Source: Georgenia sp. (lineage in GTDB: Bacteria; Actinomycetota; Actinomycetes; Actinomycetales; Actinomycetaceae). Taken from it: a DNA stretch of 14,551 bases. Shown one piece after another: positions 1-5,901 of this stretch. Numbering within the stretch: position 1 is the first letter of the stretch; the number at the start of each line of letters is the position of its first letter. The notes beneath the pieces were generated by a model. It was given only the letters and a program-made list of their open reading frames with translations, was not told the DNA's origin and did not search any database. Both the position numbers and the translations under genes were made by a program. The DNA is taken from positions 1-14,551 of the forward strand of contig DAHVRG010000146.1 of assembly GCA_027322565.1 (NCBI GenBank). The letters are read 5' to 3'.

Positions 1-253
<253 letters not shown>

Positions 254-373
254 ACACACAGACCAGCAGAGATCCATTGTGTGTGCGCGTCCACTGTACG
301 GTTCTGGAGCCACCCACCCCACCCCCCACGCCCGGGGGGTGCGCGGGCCACAGGGATGGAATATCTCCATAGC
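254..373 (+). other. 23S-5S internal transcribed spacer
   Basis: This ~120 nt spacer separates the 23S and 5S rRNA genes and contains no tRNA. It can form three local hairpins: ACACACA (254-260) with TGTGTGT (278-284), a GC-rich 8-bp stem at 320-341, and ATGGA (356-360) with TCCAT (366-370) just before the 5S gene. Such stems are expected as processing sites in rRNA precursors. Which nuclease acts here cannot be told from sequence. Confidence 0.75.
320..341 (+). other. GC-rich hairpin in the 23S-5S spacer
   Basis: Positions 320-327 (CACCCCCC) pair perfectly with 334-341 (GGGGGGTG) around a 6-nt loop, giving an 8-bp stem. No T-run follows, so an intrinsic terminator is unlikely in the middle of an rRNA operon. 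A precursor processing or folding element is the more natural reading. Confidence 0.5.
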
Positions 374-495
374 GTTACGGCGGCCATAGCGAGGCGGGAA
401 ACGCCCGGTCCCATTCCGAACCCGGAAGCTAAGCCCCTCAGCGCCGATGGTACTGCGTGGGAGACCACGTGGGAGAGTAGGACACCGCCGAACAC
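374..495 (+). rRNA. rrf: 5S ribosomal RNA
   Basis: This is a complete 5S rRNA gene of about 120 nt. The diagnostic conserved core CCGAACCCGGAAGCTAAG is at 416-433, followed by the typical actinobacterial segments CAGCGCCGATGGTACTG and GGGAGAGTAGGACACCGCCG. The closing helix forms between CGGCGG (378-383) and CCGCCG (485-490), extended by GTT (374-376) with AAC (491-493). That pairing sets the ends to within a few nucleotides. It is the last gene of the rRNA operon and is followed directly by a strong terminator hairpin. Confidence 0.96.
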
Positions 496-502
496 CCATT
501 AC

Positions 503-545
503 CGTGTGGGCCGCAACCCCGTGTTGCGGCCCACACGCGTTTCCA
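503..545 (+). terminator. rRNA operon intrinsic terminator
   Basis: A perfect 15-bp stem is formed by 503-517 (CGTGTGGGCCGCAAC) and 523-537 (GTTGCGGCCCACACG) around the 5-nt loop CCCGT. Only a short TTT (540-542) follows, as is usual for strong GC-rich actinobacterial terminators. It lies 8-10 nt past the 5S 3' end, so it most likely terminates or processes the rRNA transcript. It ends only ~33 nt before the next start codon. Confidence 0.9.
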
Positions 546-556
546 GCGGGTGTGCC

Positions 557-563
557 AGGAAGG
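557..563 (+). promoter_or_regulatory. Shine-Dalgarno that fixes the 571 start
   Basis: AGGAAGG lies 7 nt before the ATG at 571. It supports a start that includes the long Arg/Gly-rich head rather than one nearer the conserved core domain of the TPR-like protein. Confidence 0.6.
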
Positions 564-570
564 TTGAGCG

Positions 571-2430
571 ATGAACGACCACGGAACAGGGGCCGAACGC
601 GGCAGGGACCGGTCCGGCACACCCGGGGACGACGGCGCCGGGCGCGGGCCGGAACGACCGCTTGCCGGAGACGGGAGCGGTCCGAAGAGCGGCCGCCCTG
701 AGGGCGCCGGCGCATCCCGCAGCGGAGCTCCTCGGTCCCCCGGACGGCGTGGCGCCGTAGCCGGCGGCCGGGACACCCCCGGCCGGAGCGGTGGGGGCCC
801 ACGGCGGACCGGCGACGGGCCCCGCCGATCGGGTGACGCCCGGCGATCTGGTGACAGCCCCCGCCGTACCGGCGGAGCCCGGCCCTCGGCGGGCGACGGT
901 CGCGGGGTCGGGCGTCGCCGCGACGCGGGCCCGGCCCGCCGCGACGCGGGCCCGGCCCGACGCGACGCAGGCCCGGCCCGACGCGATGGTCGTGTCAGTG
1001 GCGGACGTGCGGACGGTTCCCGTGCGTACCAGGGAGGGCAACGTCGCCGGTCCGGAGAGGAGTCTTCCCGCCACGGACGTCCGGACGAGTCTGCGCGTCT
1101 CGGACGGACCGACGAGCAGGCTGAGGCGCGGCGGCAGCCCGGCGACGGACGGGTGGGTGGCTACCGGTCTGCGGAGCGTGGAGGGTCCGCGCGTAGGTCG
1201 GGCCGTCCCGCGGCCCGGGGGGCACGGCGAGACAGCGGGCCTGCGCCCGAGGGCCGCTTCCCGCGCGCAGGCCGCCCGGCAGGGCCGGTGTCCGGTCCGC
1301 GGCGACGGGACAGCGATCGGCCACAGGACCCACCGGTGGACGAGGACGTCACGCCGCAGCTGCTCGACCGCGCGACACGGGCCCGGCTGCGCACGCTGAC
1401 CAAGGACAACGCCGACCGCGTGGCCCAGCACCTCGTCATGGCCGGCCGCCTCGTCGATGTCGACCCGGAGCTCGCCTACGCCCACGCGCGGGCCGCCGCG
1501 AGACGGGCCGGCCGGGTGGACGTCGCCCGGGAGGCCGTCGCGCTCACCGCCTACGCCACCGGACGGTACGCCGAGGCGCTGCGCGAGGTGCGCACGGTCC
1601 GCCGGCTCAGCGGCCAGGACGTCCACCCCGCGATCGAGGCGGACGCCGAGCGTGGTCTCGGACGCCCCGAACGTGCGCTGGCCGTGGTCGCGGCGGCGAA
1701 GCAGCGTGAGCTGTCGGTCGCCGAGACCGTCGAGCTGACCCTGGTCGAGAGCGGCGCCCGCGCCGACCTCGGGGAGCACGAGGCTGCGCTGCTCGTCGTG
1801 GAGAAGCTGTTGCCGTCCGTCCGCAGGGGCGAGCCGCGCAGCCGGCTGCTCGAGGTGCTCGCCGACCGGCTCGAGGCGCTCGGCCGGGACGACGAGGCCG
1901 CCGCGGCGCGGCAGGAGGCGGGGGTGTACGAGCCGGAGCCCGACCTCGTCGTCGTCGACCTGCTCGACGACGATGTCGAGGAACCGGCCGACGTCCCCGC
2001 CGCGAAGGACGCACCGGCCGCGACGGCCGTCGGCTCGCCGACGGAGGCCGACGCCGACGTGCCGGAGGACCTCCCAGCCGAGGGGGAGACCGAGCGGGAG
2101 ACCGCGCAGGCGACGAGGTCGGAGCCCGCCCCGTCCCCTCGACCCGAGCCGGAGGCGGACCTCACGCCGCCCGAAGGGCGAGAGGAGGACCCGACGCCGG
2201 CCTCCTCGCCGGAGCCCGGCTCGCAGACCACCTCGGCCCCCGTGCCCGAGCCGACCCCGGTCCCTGAGCGGGAGGCGGGCTCGACGCCTGCCTCCGAGCC
2301 CGAGACGGCGCCCGACCCGGAGCCACCGTCCGAGCCGCCGTCCCGTGGCGTCGAGCGTCCCGCTCCGTCCGACGCGGAGCAGGGGCAGCTCGACCTCTTC
2401 ACCGACATCGCCCCGGAGGACCGTCCGTGA
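571..2430 (+). CDS. TPR-like protein with basic RG-rich head and acidic tail
   Basis: The 619-aa product has three visibly different parts. Residues 1-250 are a low-complexity Arg/Gly/Asp/Ser region with RR(T/S)GD repeats (about 77-102) and three copies of RRDAGPA (116-136). Residues ~257-453 are an Ala/Leu-rich helical segment with TPR-like periodicity (for example AYATGRYAEALREVRTVRRL), the only part likely to fold. Residues 454-619 are acidic and Pro/Glu-rich with many PEP and SEPE motifs, ending QLDLFTDIAPEDRP. Position before the HAD phosphatase matches Rv1691 of M. tuberculosis, a TPR-type protein of unknown function, which is far shorter; the extra length here is the head and tail. The head uses more A- or T-ending codons than its neighbours. 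The stop overlaps the next gene by 4 nt (GTGA), so the two are translationally coupled. The molecular role is unknown; a protein-interaction scaffold is a guess. Confidence 0.85.
   Translation: MNDHGTGAERGRDRSGTPGDDGAGRGPERPLAGDGSGPKSGRPEGAGASRSGAPRSPGRRGAVAGGRDTPGRSGGGPRRTGDGPRRSGDARRSGDSPRRTGGARPSAGDGRGVGRRRDAGPARRDAGPARRDAGPARRDGRVSGGRADGSRAYQGGQRRRSGEESSRHGRPDESARLGRTDEQAEARRQPGDGRVGGYRSAERGGSARRSGRPAARGARRDSGPAPEGRFPRAGRPAGPVSGPRRRDSDRPQDPPVDEDVTPQLLDRATRARLRTLTKDNADRVAQHLVMAGRLVDVDPELAYAHARAAARRAGRVDVAREAVALTAYATGRYAEALREVRTVRRLSGQDVHPAIEADAERGLGRPERALAVVAAAKQRELSVAETVELTLVESGARADLGEHEAALLVVEKLLPSVRRGEPRSRLLEVLADRLEALGRDDEAAAARQEAGVYEPEPDLVVVDLLDDDVEEPADVPAAKDAPAATAVGSPTEADADVPEDLPAEGETERETAQATRSEPAPSPRPEPEADLTPPEGREEDPTPASSPEPGSQTTSAPVPEPTPVPEREAGSTPASEPETAPDPEPPSEPPSRGVERPAPSDAEQGQLDLFTDIAPEDRP
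916..987 (+). repeat. 21-bp in-frame tandem repeat
   Basis: Three near-identical 21-bp units (916-978) encode RRDAGPA three times, followed by a partial fourth unit encoding RRD (to 987). The copies differ only at a few codon positions (for example cgc/cga, gcg/gca). The multiple-of-three unit keeps the frame. This looks like slippage-driven expansion inside the disordered head of the TPR-like protein. Confidence 0.85.
2415..2420 (+). promoter_or_regulatory. Shine-Dalgarno for the HAD phosphatase
   Basis: GGAGGA lies 6 nt before the GTG at 2427, inside the end of the preceding gene. It supports this GTG, which overlaps the upstream TGA, as the true start. Confidence 0.6.
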
Positions 2431-3491
2431 CCGCCACGCTCATCCCGTCGAGGCCACCGGTCGACGTCTTCGACGTCGCCCTCTACGACCTCGACGGGGT
2501 CGTCTACCTCGGCCCCGAGCCGGTCGCCCACGCCGTGGAAACGATCCGGCACACGGCGAGCCGCGGGCTGCGTCCGCTGTACGTGACGAACAACTCCTCC
2601 CGGGAGCCGGAGGAGATCGCCGCACAGATCCGCGGCTTCGACGTGCCCTGTGACCCGGAGCAGATCGTCACCTCCGCCCAGTCCGTCGCGCTCCTGCTCC
2701 GGGACCTCCTCGAGGCGGGTGCACCGGTGCTGCCCGTCGGCGGACCGGGGCTGCGCACGGCACTCGAGCAGGCGGGCTTCCGGATCGTCGACAGCGCCGA
2801 CGACGCCCCCGCGGCCGTCGTCCAGGGATTTGCCCCGGACGTGAGCTGGCGCGACCTGGCGGAGGCGTCCTACGCCATCGCCGCGGGCGCCCGCCACGTC
2901 GCCACGAACCTCGACACCTCGATCCCCCGGGACCGGGGCATCGCCCCGGGGAACGGTGCCCTCGTCCGGGCCGTCGTCGAGGCGACCGGGGTCGAGCCGA
3001 TCGCCTCGGGCAAACCCCTGCCCGAGATCTTCCACCAGGCCGCGGCACGGGTCGGTGCCCGCGCCCCGATCGCCGTGGGGGACCGGCTCGACACCGACCT
3101 CGAGGGCGCCCGCGCCGCCGGCATCCCCGGGCTGCTCGTGCTCACCGGCGTCACGTCCGCACGCGACGCCGTCCTCGCCCCGGCACACCAGCGGCCCGCA
3201 CTGCTCGCCACCGACCTGCGCGGCCTGCTCGAGCACCATCCGACCCCACGCGCCGTCGAGGACGGCTGGTGGGGCTGCGGGACCGCCGTCGCCCGCGTCC
3301 GGGACGGGGGGCTCGAGCTCGTCGACGACCCGACCGGCCCGCAGGGTCCCTCCGACCCGCAGCGCCTCGGGCAGCGTCCGGCCACCGTGAGCCGAGACGG
3401 CTGGCGGGCGCTGTGCGTGGCCGCCTGGGACGCCGCCGACCGCGGCGCACCCCTCGATCCGGACGACGTGCCACCGCTGACGGTGGGCTGA
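2427..3491 (+). CDS. NagD-like HAD phosphatase, probable glycerol-3-phosphate phosphatase
   Basis: This 354-aa protein of HAD subfamily IIA shows all four family motifs. Motif I is DLDGVVY with nucleophile D21 and acid/base D23, motif II is TNNSS (54-58), motif III has K196 in SGKPLPEIF, and motif IV is GDRLDTD with Mg-binding D219 and D224. The cap domain lies between motifs II and III, typical of NagD/phosphoglycolate phosphatase relatives. Residues ~270-354 form a C-terminal extension beyond the HAD core containing GWWGCG. Gene order matches Rv1692, reported as a glycerol-3-phosphate phosphatase that recycles phospholipid head groups, so that activity is the best guess. Substrate cannot be read from sequence, and 2-phosphoglycolate or 4-nitrophenyl phosphate-type activity is possible. 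Start GTG overlaps the previous stop (GTGA). The protein should be cytoplasmic. Confidence 0.92.
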   Translation: MTATLIPSRPPVDVFDVALYDLDGVVYLGPEPVAHAVETIRHTASRGLRPLYVTNNSSREPEEIAAQIRGFDVPCDPEQIVTSAQSVALLLRDLLEAGAPVLPVGGPGLRTALEQAGFRIVDSADDAPAAVVQGFAPDVSWRDLAEASYAIAAGARHVATNLDTSIPRDRGIAPGNGALVRAVVEATGVEPIASGKPLPEIFHQAAARVGARAPIAVGDRLDTDLEGARAAGIPGLLVLTGVTSARDAVLAPAHQRPALLATDLRGLLEHHPTPRAVEDGWWGCGTAVARVRDGGLELVDDPTGPQGPSDPQRLGQRPATVSRDGWRALCVAAWDAADRGAPLDPDDVPPLTVG

Positions 3492-3505
3492 CCCCAGGGC
3501 GCACC

Positions 3506-4213
3506 ATGGTCACCGACGGACGTGCCGGAAGGGCCCGCGAGATCCGCGCGGGCCTCCGCGCGTCCCTCGCCGCAGGCCTGGGCATGTACCCGCTGGGGCT
3601 GGCCTTCGGCCTCATCGTCGTCCAGGCCGGGCTGCCCTGGTGGATGGCGCCCGCGCTGTCCGTCGCCGTCTTCGCCGGGTCCCTCGAGCTCCTGCTCGTC
3701 GGGCTCATCAGCGCCGGCACCTCCCTCGCGACGATCGCGCTGACCACGCTCGTCGTCAACTTCCGCCACGTCTTCTACGCCTTCTCCTTCCCGCTCCACG
3801 TCGTGCGCCACCCTGTGGCCCGCGCGTACTCGGTGTACGCGCTCATCGACGAGGCGTACGCGATGACGGCGGTCCGCCCCGAGGGGTGGACCTCGTGGCG
3901 GCTGCTGTCGATGCAGGTCGCCTTCCAGGCCTACTGGGTGGGGGGCGGACTCACCGGTGTCGCCGTCGCCGCGGTCCTGCCCGGACCGATCGAGGGGCTG
4001 GAGTTCGCGCTGTGCGCGCTCTTCATCACCCTGACGCTGGACGCCGTGCGCGGACGCCGGCAGGTCCCCTCCCTGCTGCTCGGAGGCCTCGCCTTCACCC
4101 TCGCGACCGTCGCATTCCCGGAGTCGGCCCTACTCGCGGGGCTGCTCCTCTTCGTCGTCGGGCTCGTCCTGCGCTACGTCCTCACCCGCCGACGCGGAGG
4201 TCCCCGTGCCTGA
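3506..4213 (+). CDS. azlC: AzlC-family branched-chain amino acid exporter, large subunit
   Basis: The 235-aa hydrophobic protein is the usual length for AzlC, the large membrane subunit of the two-component AzlCD exporter for branched-chain amino acids and their analogues (BrnF in Corynebacterium). Family hallmarks are the early GMYPLGLAFGL segment (26-36), FAGSLELL, the NFRHVFYAFSF motif, a charged IDEAYAM loop and a later WVGGGLTGV helix. About six or seven membrane helices are visible. The ATG at 3506 is chosen because it lies 14 nt past the HAD stop and leaves a short charged N-terminus; the frame stays open upstream, but that part overlaps the HAD gene. It overlaps azlD by 8 nt, as expected for subunits made in fixed ratio. 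No adjacent Lrp-type regulator is seen. Confidence 0.93.
   Translation: MVTDGRAGRAREIRAGLRASLAAGLGMYPLGLAFGLIVVQAGLPWWMAPALSVAVFAGSLELLLVGLISAGTSLATIALTTLVVNFRHVFYAFSFPLHVVRHPVARAYSVYALIDEAYAMTAVRPEGWTSWRLLSMQVAFQAYWVGGGLTGVAVAAVLPGPIEGLEFALCALFITLTLDAVRGRRQVPSLLLGGLAFTLATVAFPESALLAGLLLFVVGLVLRYVLTRRRGGPRA
4196..4200 (+). promoter_or_regulatory. Shine-Dalgarno for azlD
   Basis: GGAGG lies 5 nt before the GTG at 4206, within the last codons of azlC. It supports the overlapping GTG start. Confidence 0.6.
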
Positions 4214-4526
4214 GCCCCGGTACGTCGCGGCGGTGCTCGCCATCGGCTTCGTCATCACGCTGGCCCTGCGCGCGGTGCCGTTCGCCGTCCTGCGCCCGCT
4301 CAGCGAGTCCCGGTTCGTCGTGACGATGGCGGCGTGGATGCCCGCGGGGATCCTCGCCATCCTCGCGGCCGTGACCTTCCGCTCCGCTGCCGGGGCGGGT
4401 CAGCTGCTCCACGCGGCGCTCGCCGCGGCGGTCACCGTCGCCGTCCACCTCACCTGCGGCCGCCGCACCCTGCTCAGTGTGGGGGCCGGCACGCTCACCT
4501 ACGTCGCCCTCGTCAACCTCGGGTGA
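4206..4526 (+). CDS. azlD: AzlD-family branched-chain amino acid exporter, small subunit
   Basis: The 106-aa protein has about four hydrophobic segments and matches the small AzlD/BrnE subunit in length and pattern: an N-terminal helix ending in a conserved RAVPFAVLRPL stretch (22-32), a central WMPAGILAILAA helix, and a C-terminal TLLSVGAGTLTYVAL helix. It should pair with the upstream AzlC in the cytoplasmic membrane to export branched-chain amino acids, methionine or analogues. Start GTG overlaps the azlC stop by 8 nt. It is the last forward gene of this run; its stop is only 6 nt from the stop of the minus-strand NYN gene, leaving no room for a separate terminator. Confidence 0.92.
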   Translation: MPEPRYVAAVLAIGFVITLALRAVPFAVLRPLSESRFVVTMAAWMPAGILAILAAVTFRSAAGAGQLLHAALAAAVTVAVHLTCGRRTLLSVGAGTLTYVALVNLG

Positions 4527-4532
4527 CGGTCG

Positions 4533-5603
4533 TCAGGTGGTGACGAGGTAGTCGTCCGTCGTGTCGTCCCATCGCAGCGCGACGTGGCCCTCGGCCTGCG
4601 CCGCCTGGCAGAACTGGAGGAAGCTGCGGTAGCCGAGCGCCTTCTCGCTGAACGCCGGCTGCTGCTTGCGGATCCGGTTCTTCAGCCCCGACAGGGGCAC
4701 GGCGCCGTCGGACTCGGCGATGATCGCGGCGAGCAGCGCGAACGCCTCCGCCCGCCCGCCCCGCTCCGGCAGCGACACCTCCGGGTCACCCGCCGCCGGC
4801 CCGGGGGAGAGCTCGACGAGCCCGCGCTCGGCCAGGTGGCGCAGCACCTCGCCGAAGGAGCGGAACCCGTAGTCCGACTCGCTGAACGTCGGGTCCTTGC
4901 GCAGCAGCGCGCGCTTGAGGACGGAGGCCGTCACCGCGTCGGACGTGGTCGCCAGGCCCGCCAGCGTCTGGGCGACCGCGACCGTGAGCGACGCGGGGTC
5001 GGTCGCGGCCTCCTCGATGTCCTCCGGCTCCTCCTCGGCGACGTGGGCGGGCGGCACCGGCGCGGCCTCCTGCGCGGGTGCGCCGGCACGGGGGCCTCCC
5101 CGGCGCCGCCGGGCCGCGGGCGGGTCTCCCGCCTCGACGCCCTCGAGCCGCTCGTAGAACAGGAACTCGTCGCACGCCGGCGGCAGCAGGCGGGACGTCG
5201 AGCTCTCGACACCGACGCCGATCACCCGCTTGTTGAGCTCGCGCAGCTTGTGGACGAGCGGGGAGAAGTCGCTGTCCCCGGTGCACACGACGAAGGTCGA
5301 GATGTACTCGCGCTCGAACGCCATCTCGATCGCGTCGACCACCATCTTGATGTCCGCCGCGTTCTTCCGTGAGGCACCCATGCGCTGGGGCATCTCGATG
5401 AGCTCGACCTGGTGACGGGTCAGCGCCCGACGGTCCTCGTCGAAGAAGGACCAGTCCGCGTACGCCCGGCGTACGACGCTGCGTCCGCGCAGCGCGAGCG
5501 TGTCGGCGATGGGGCCGAAGTCGAAGGTGATCCCCAGGTCCCGGGCGCCCAGGGCGAGGTTCTCGTAGTCGAGGAATACGGCCAGGCGTTCTTCGGTGTC
5601 CAT
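4533..5603 (-). CDS. NYN domain protein with two OST-HTH/LOTUS domains
   Basis: The 356-aa protein begins with a NYN (PIN-like, LabA/DUF88) nuclease-type domain at residues ~6-152. It shows the expected acidic sites D12 and N15 (FLDYENL), D84 and D90 (KNAADIKMVVDA) and D110/D112 (CTGDSDFSPLV). A charged linker (155-202) follows, then two OST-HTH/LOTUS domains at ~203-268 and ~284-354, each with the typical F-S-E-(x)n-GYRSF or GFRSF pattern. NYN domains are metal-dependent RNases in many systems and LOTUS domains bind RNA, including G-rich or structured RNA, so an RNA-processing or decay role is likely but unproven. The start ATG at 5603 has AGGGTGG about 5 nt upstream. It interrupts the otherwise forward gene order and is transcribed towards azlD. 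The RNA target is unknown. Confidence 0.93.
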   Translation of the reverse strand: MDTEERLAVFLDYENLALGARDLGITFDFGPIADTLALRGRSVVRRAYADWSFFDEDRRALTRHQVELIEMPQRMGASRKNAADIKMVVDAIEMAFEREYISTFVVCTGDSDFSPLVHKLRELNKRVIGVGVESSTSRLLPPACDEFLFYERLEGVEAGDPPAARRRRGGPRAGAPAQEAAPVPPAHVAEEEPEDIEEAATDPASLTVAVAQTLAGLATTSDAVTASVLKRALLRKDPTFSESDYGFRSFGEVLRHLAERGLVELSPGPAAGDPEVSLPERGGRAEAFALLAAIIAESDGAVPLSGLKNRIRKQQPAFSEKALGYRSFLQFCQAAQAEGHVALRWDDTTDDYLVTT

Positions 5604-5676
5604 CCCGCCACCCTACGGGCGTGCCCCGGCTGTGGCGGTGGCCGGCGGTAGCCTGGACCGCGGAGGAAGGGGAGCA
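5604..5676. promoter_or_regulatory. Divergent intergenic region, putative promoters
   Basis: This 73-nt gap separates the minus-strand NYN gene from the long forward tlyA operon, so it should hold or adjoin both promoters. TAGGGT on the minus strand (5616-5611) and TAGCCT on the plus strand (5649-5654) fit the actinobacterial -10 pattern TAnnnT, but neither has a convincing -35. The minus-strand box would place transcription start within a few bases of the ATG at 5603. Assignment rests on position and a weak motif only. Confidence 0.35.
5662..5674 (+). promoter_or_regulatory. Strong Shine-Dalgarno for the 74-aa ORF
   Basis: The purine-rich run GGAGGAAGGGGAG ends 2 nt before the ATG at 5677, with the GGAGG core about 10 nt upstream. 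It selects this ATG over the upstream in-frame ATG at 5596, which would overlap the NYN gene start. It is the strongest SD at the head of the operon. Confidence 0.7.
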
Positions 5677-5901
5677 ATGTCGAACGACACGCCGCACCTG
5701 ACGGACGCGCCGGGCCGGCCCGGGAGCGGACCGCGCCCCACCCCGCGGCCGCCCGGTCCCGCGCCGGACGCCCCGCCCCGGCCGGTGCCCGAGCTCGCCG
5801 AGCTCGAGACGCTCGCGGAGCGGCCGCTGGCCGAGCATGTGACGGTGCTCGACGCCGTCCACCGCGCGCTGGCGGCCCAGCTCTCCAGCGCCGAGTCCTG
5901 A
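5677..5901 (+). CDS. Small Pro-rich conserved protein upstream of tlyA
   Basis: The 74-aa protein has a disordered Pro/Arg/Gly-rich half (residues ~10-38) followed by a short predicted helix with a conserved-looking core, AEHVTVLDAVHRALAAQL (52-69). It has no signal peptide or membrane segment. A small ORF in the same place before tlyA exists in other actinobacteria (Rv1693 in M. tuberculosis), so this is probably its counterpart; function is unknown in all. The start follows a very strong SD. Its TGA shares one base with the ATG of tlyA (TGATG), so the two are translationally coupled and it may serve partly as a leader that sets tlyA translation. Confidence 0.75.
   Translation: MSNDTPHLTDAPGRPGSGPRPTPRPPGPAPDAPPRPVPELAELETLAERPLAEHVTVLDAVHRALAAQLSSAES

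Noticed and set aside
277..302. Promoter with TTGTGT and TACGGT in the spacer
   Set aside because: The spacing is only 14 nt and the region is inside a transcribed rRNA spacer; not convincing.
254..373. tRNA gene in the 23S-5S spacer
   Set aside because: No cloverleaf, no GGTTCRANNCC-type T arm and too short once the hairpins are accounted for.
916..987. Repeat array as a CRISPR
   Set aside because: The units are contiguous 21-bp coding repeats with no spacers and they keep the reading frame.
499..1779. 426-codon minus-strand ORF opposite the TPR-like gene
   Set aside because: It crosses the terminator hairpin and is antisense to a gene with a good SD; the translation is low-complexity Arg/Gly/Pro with no domain.
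1551..3239. 562-codon minus-strand ORF
   Set aside because: Antisense to the TPR-like and HAD genes; Ser/Arg-rich composition is a codon mirror of acidic Pro/Glu repeats, and the HAD motifs on the plus strand are clear.
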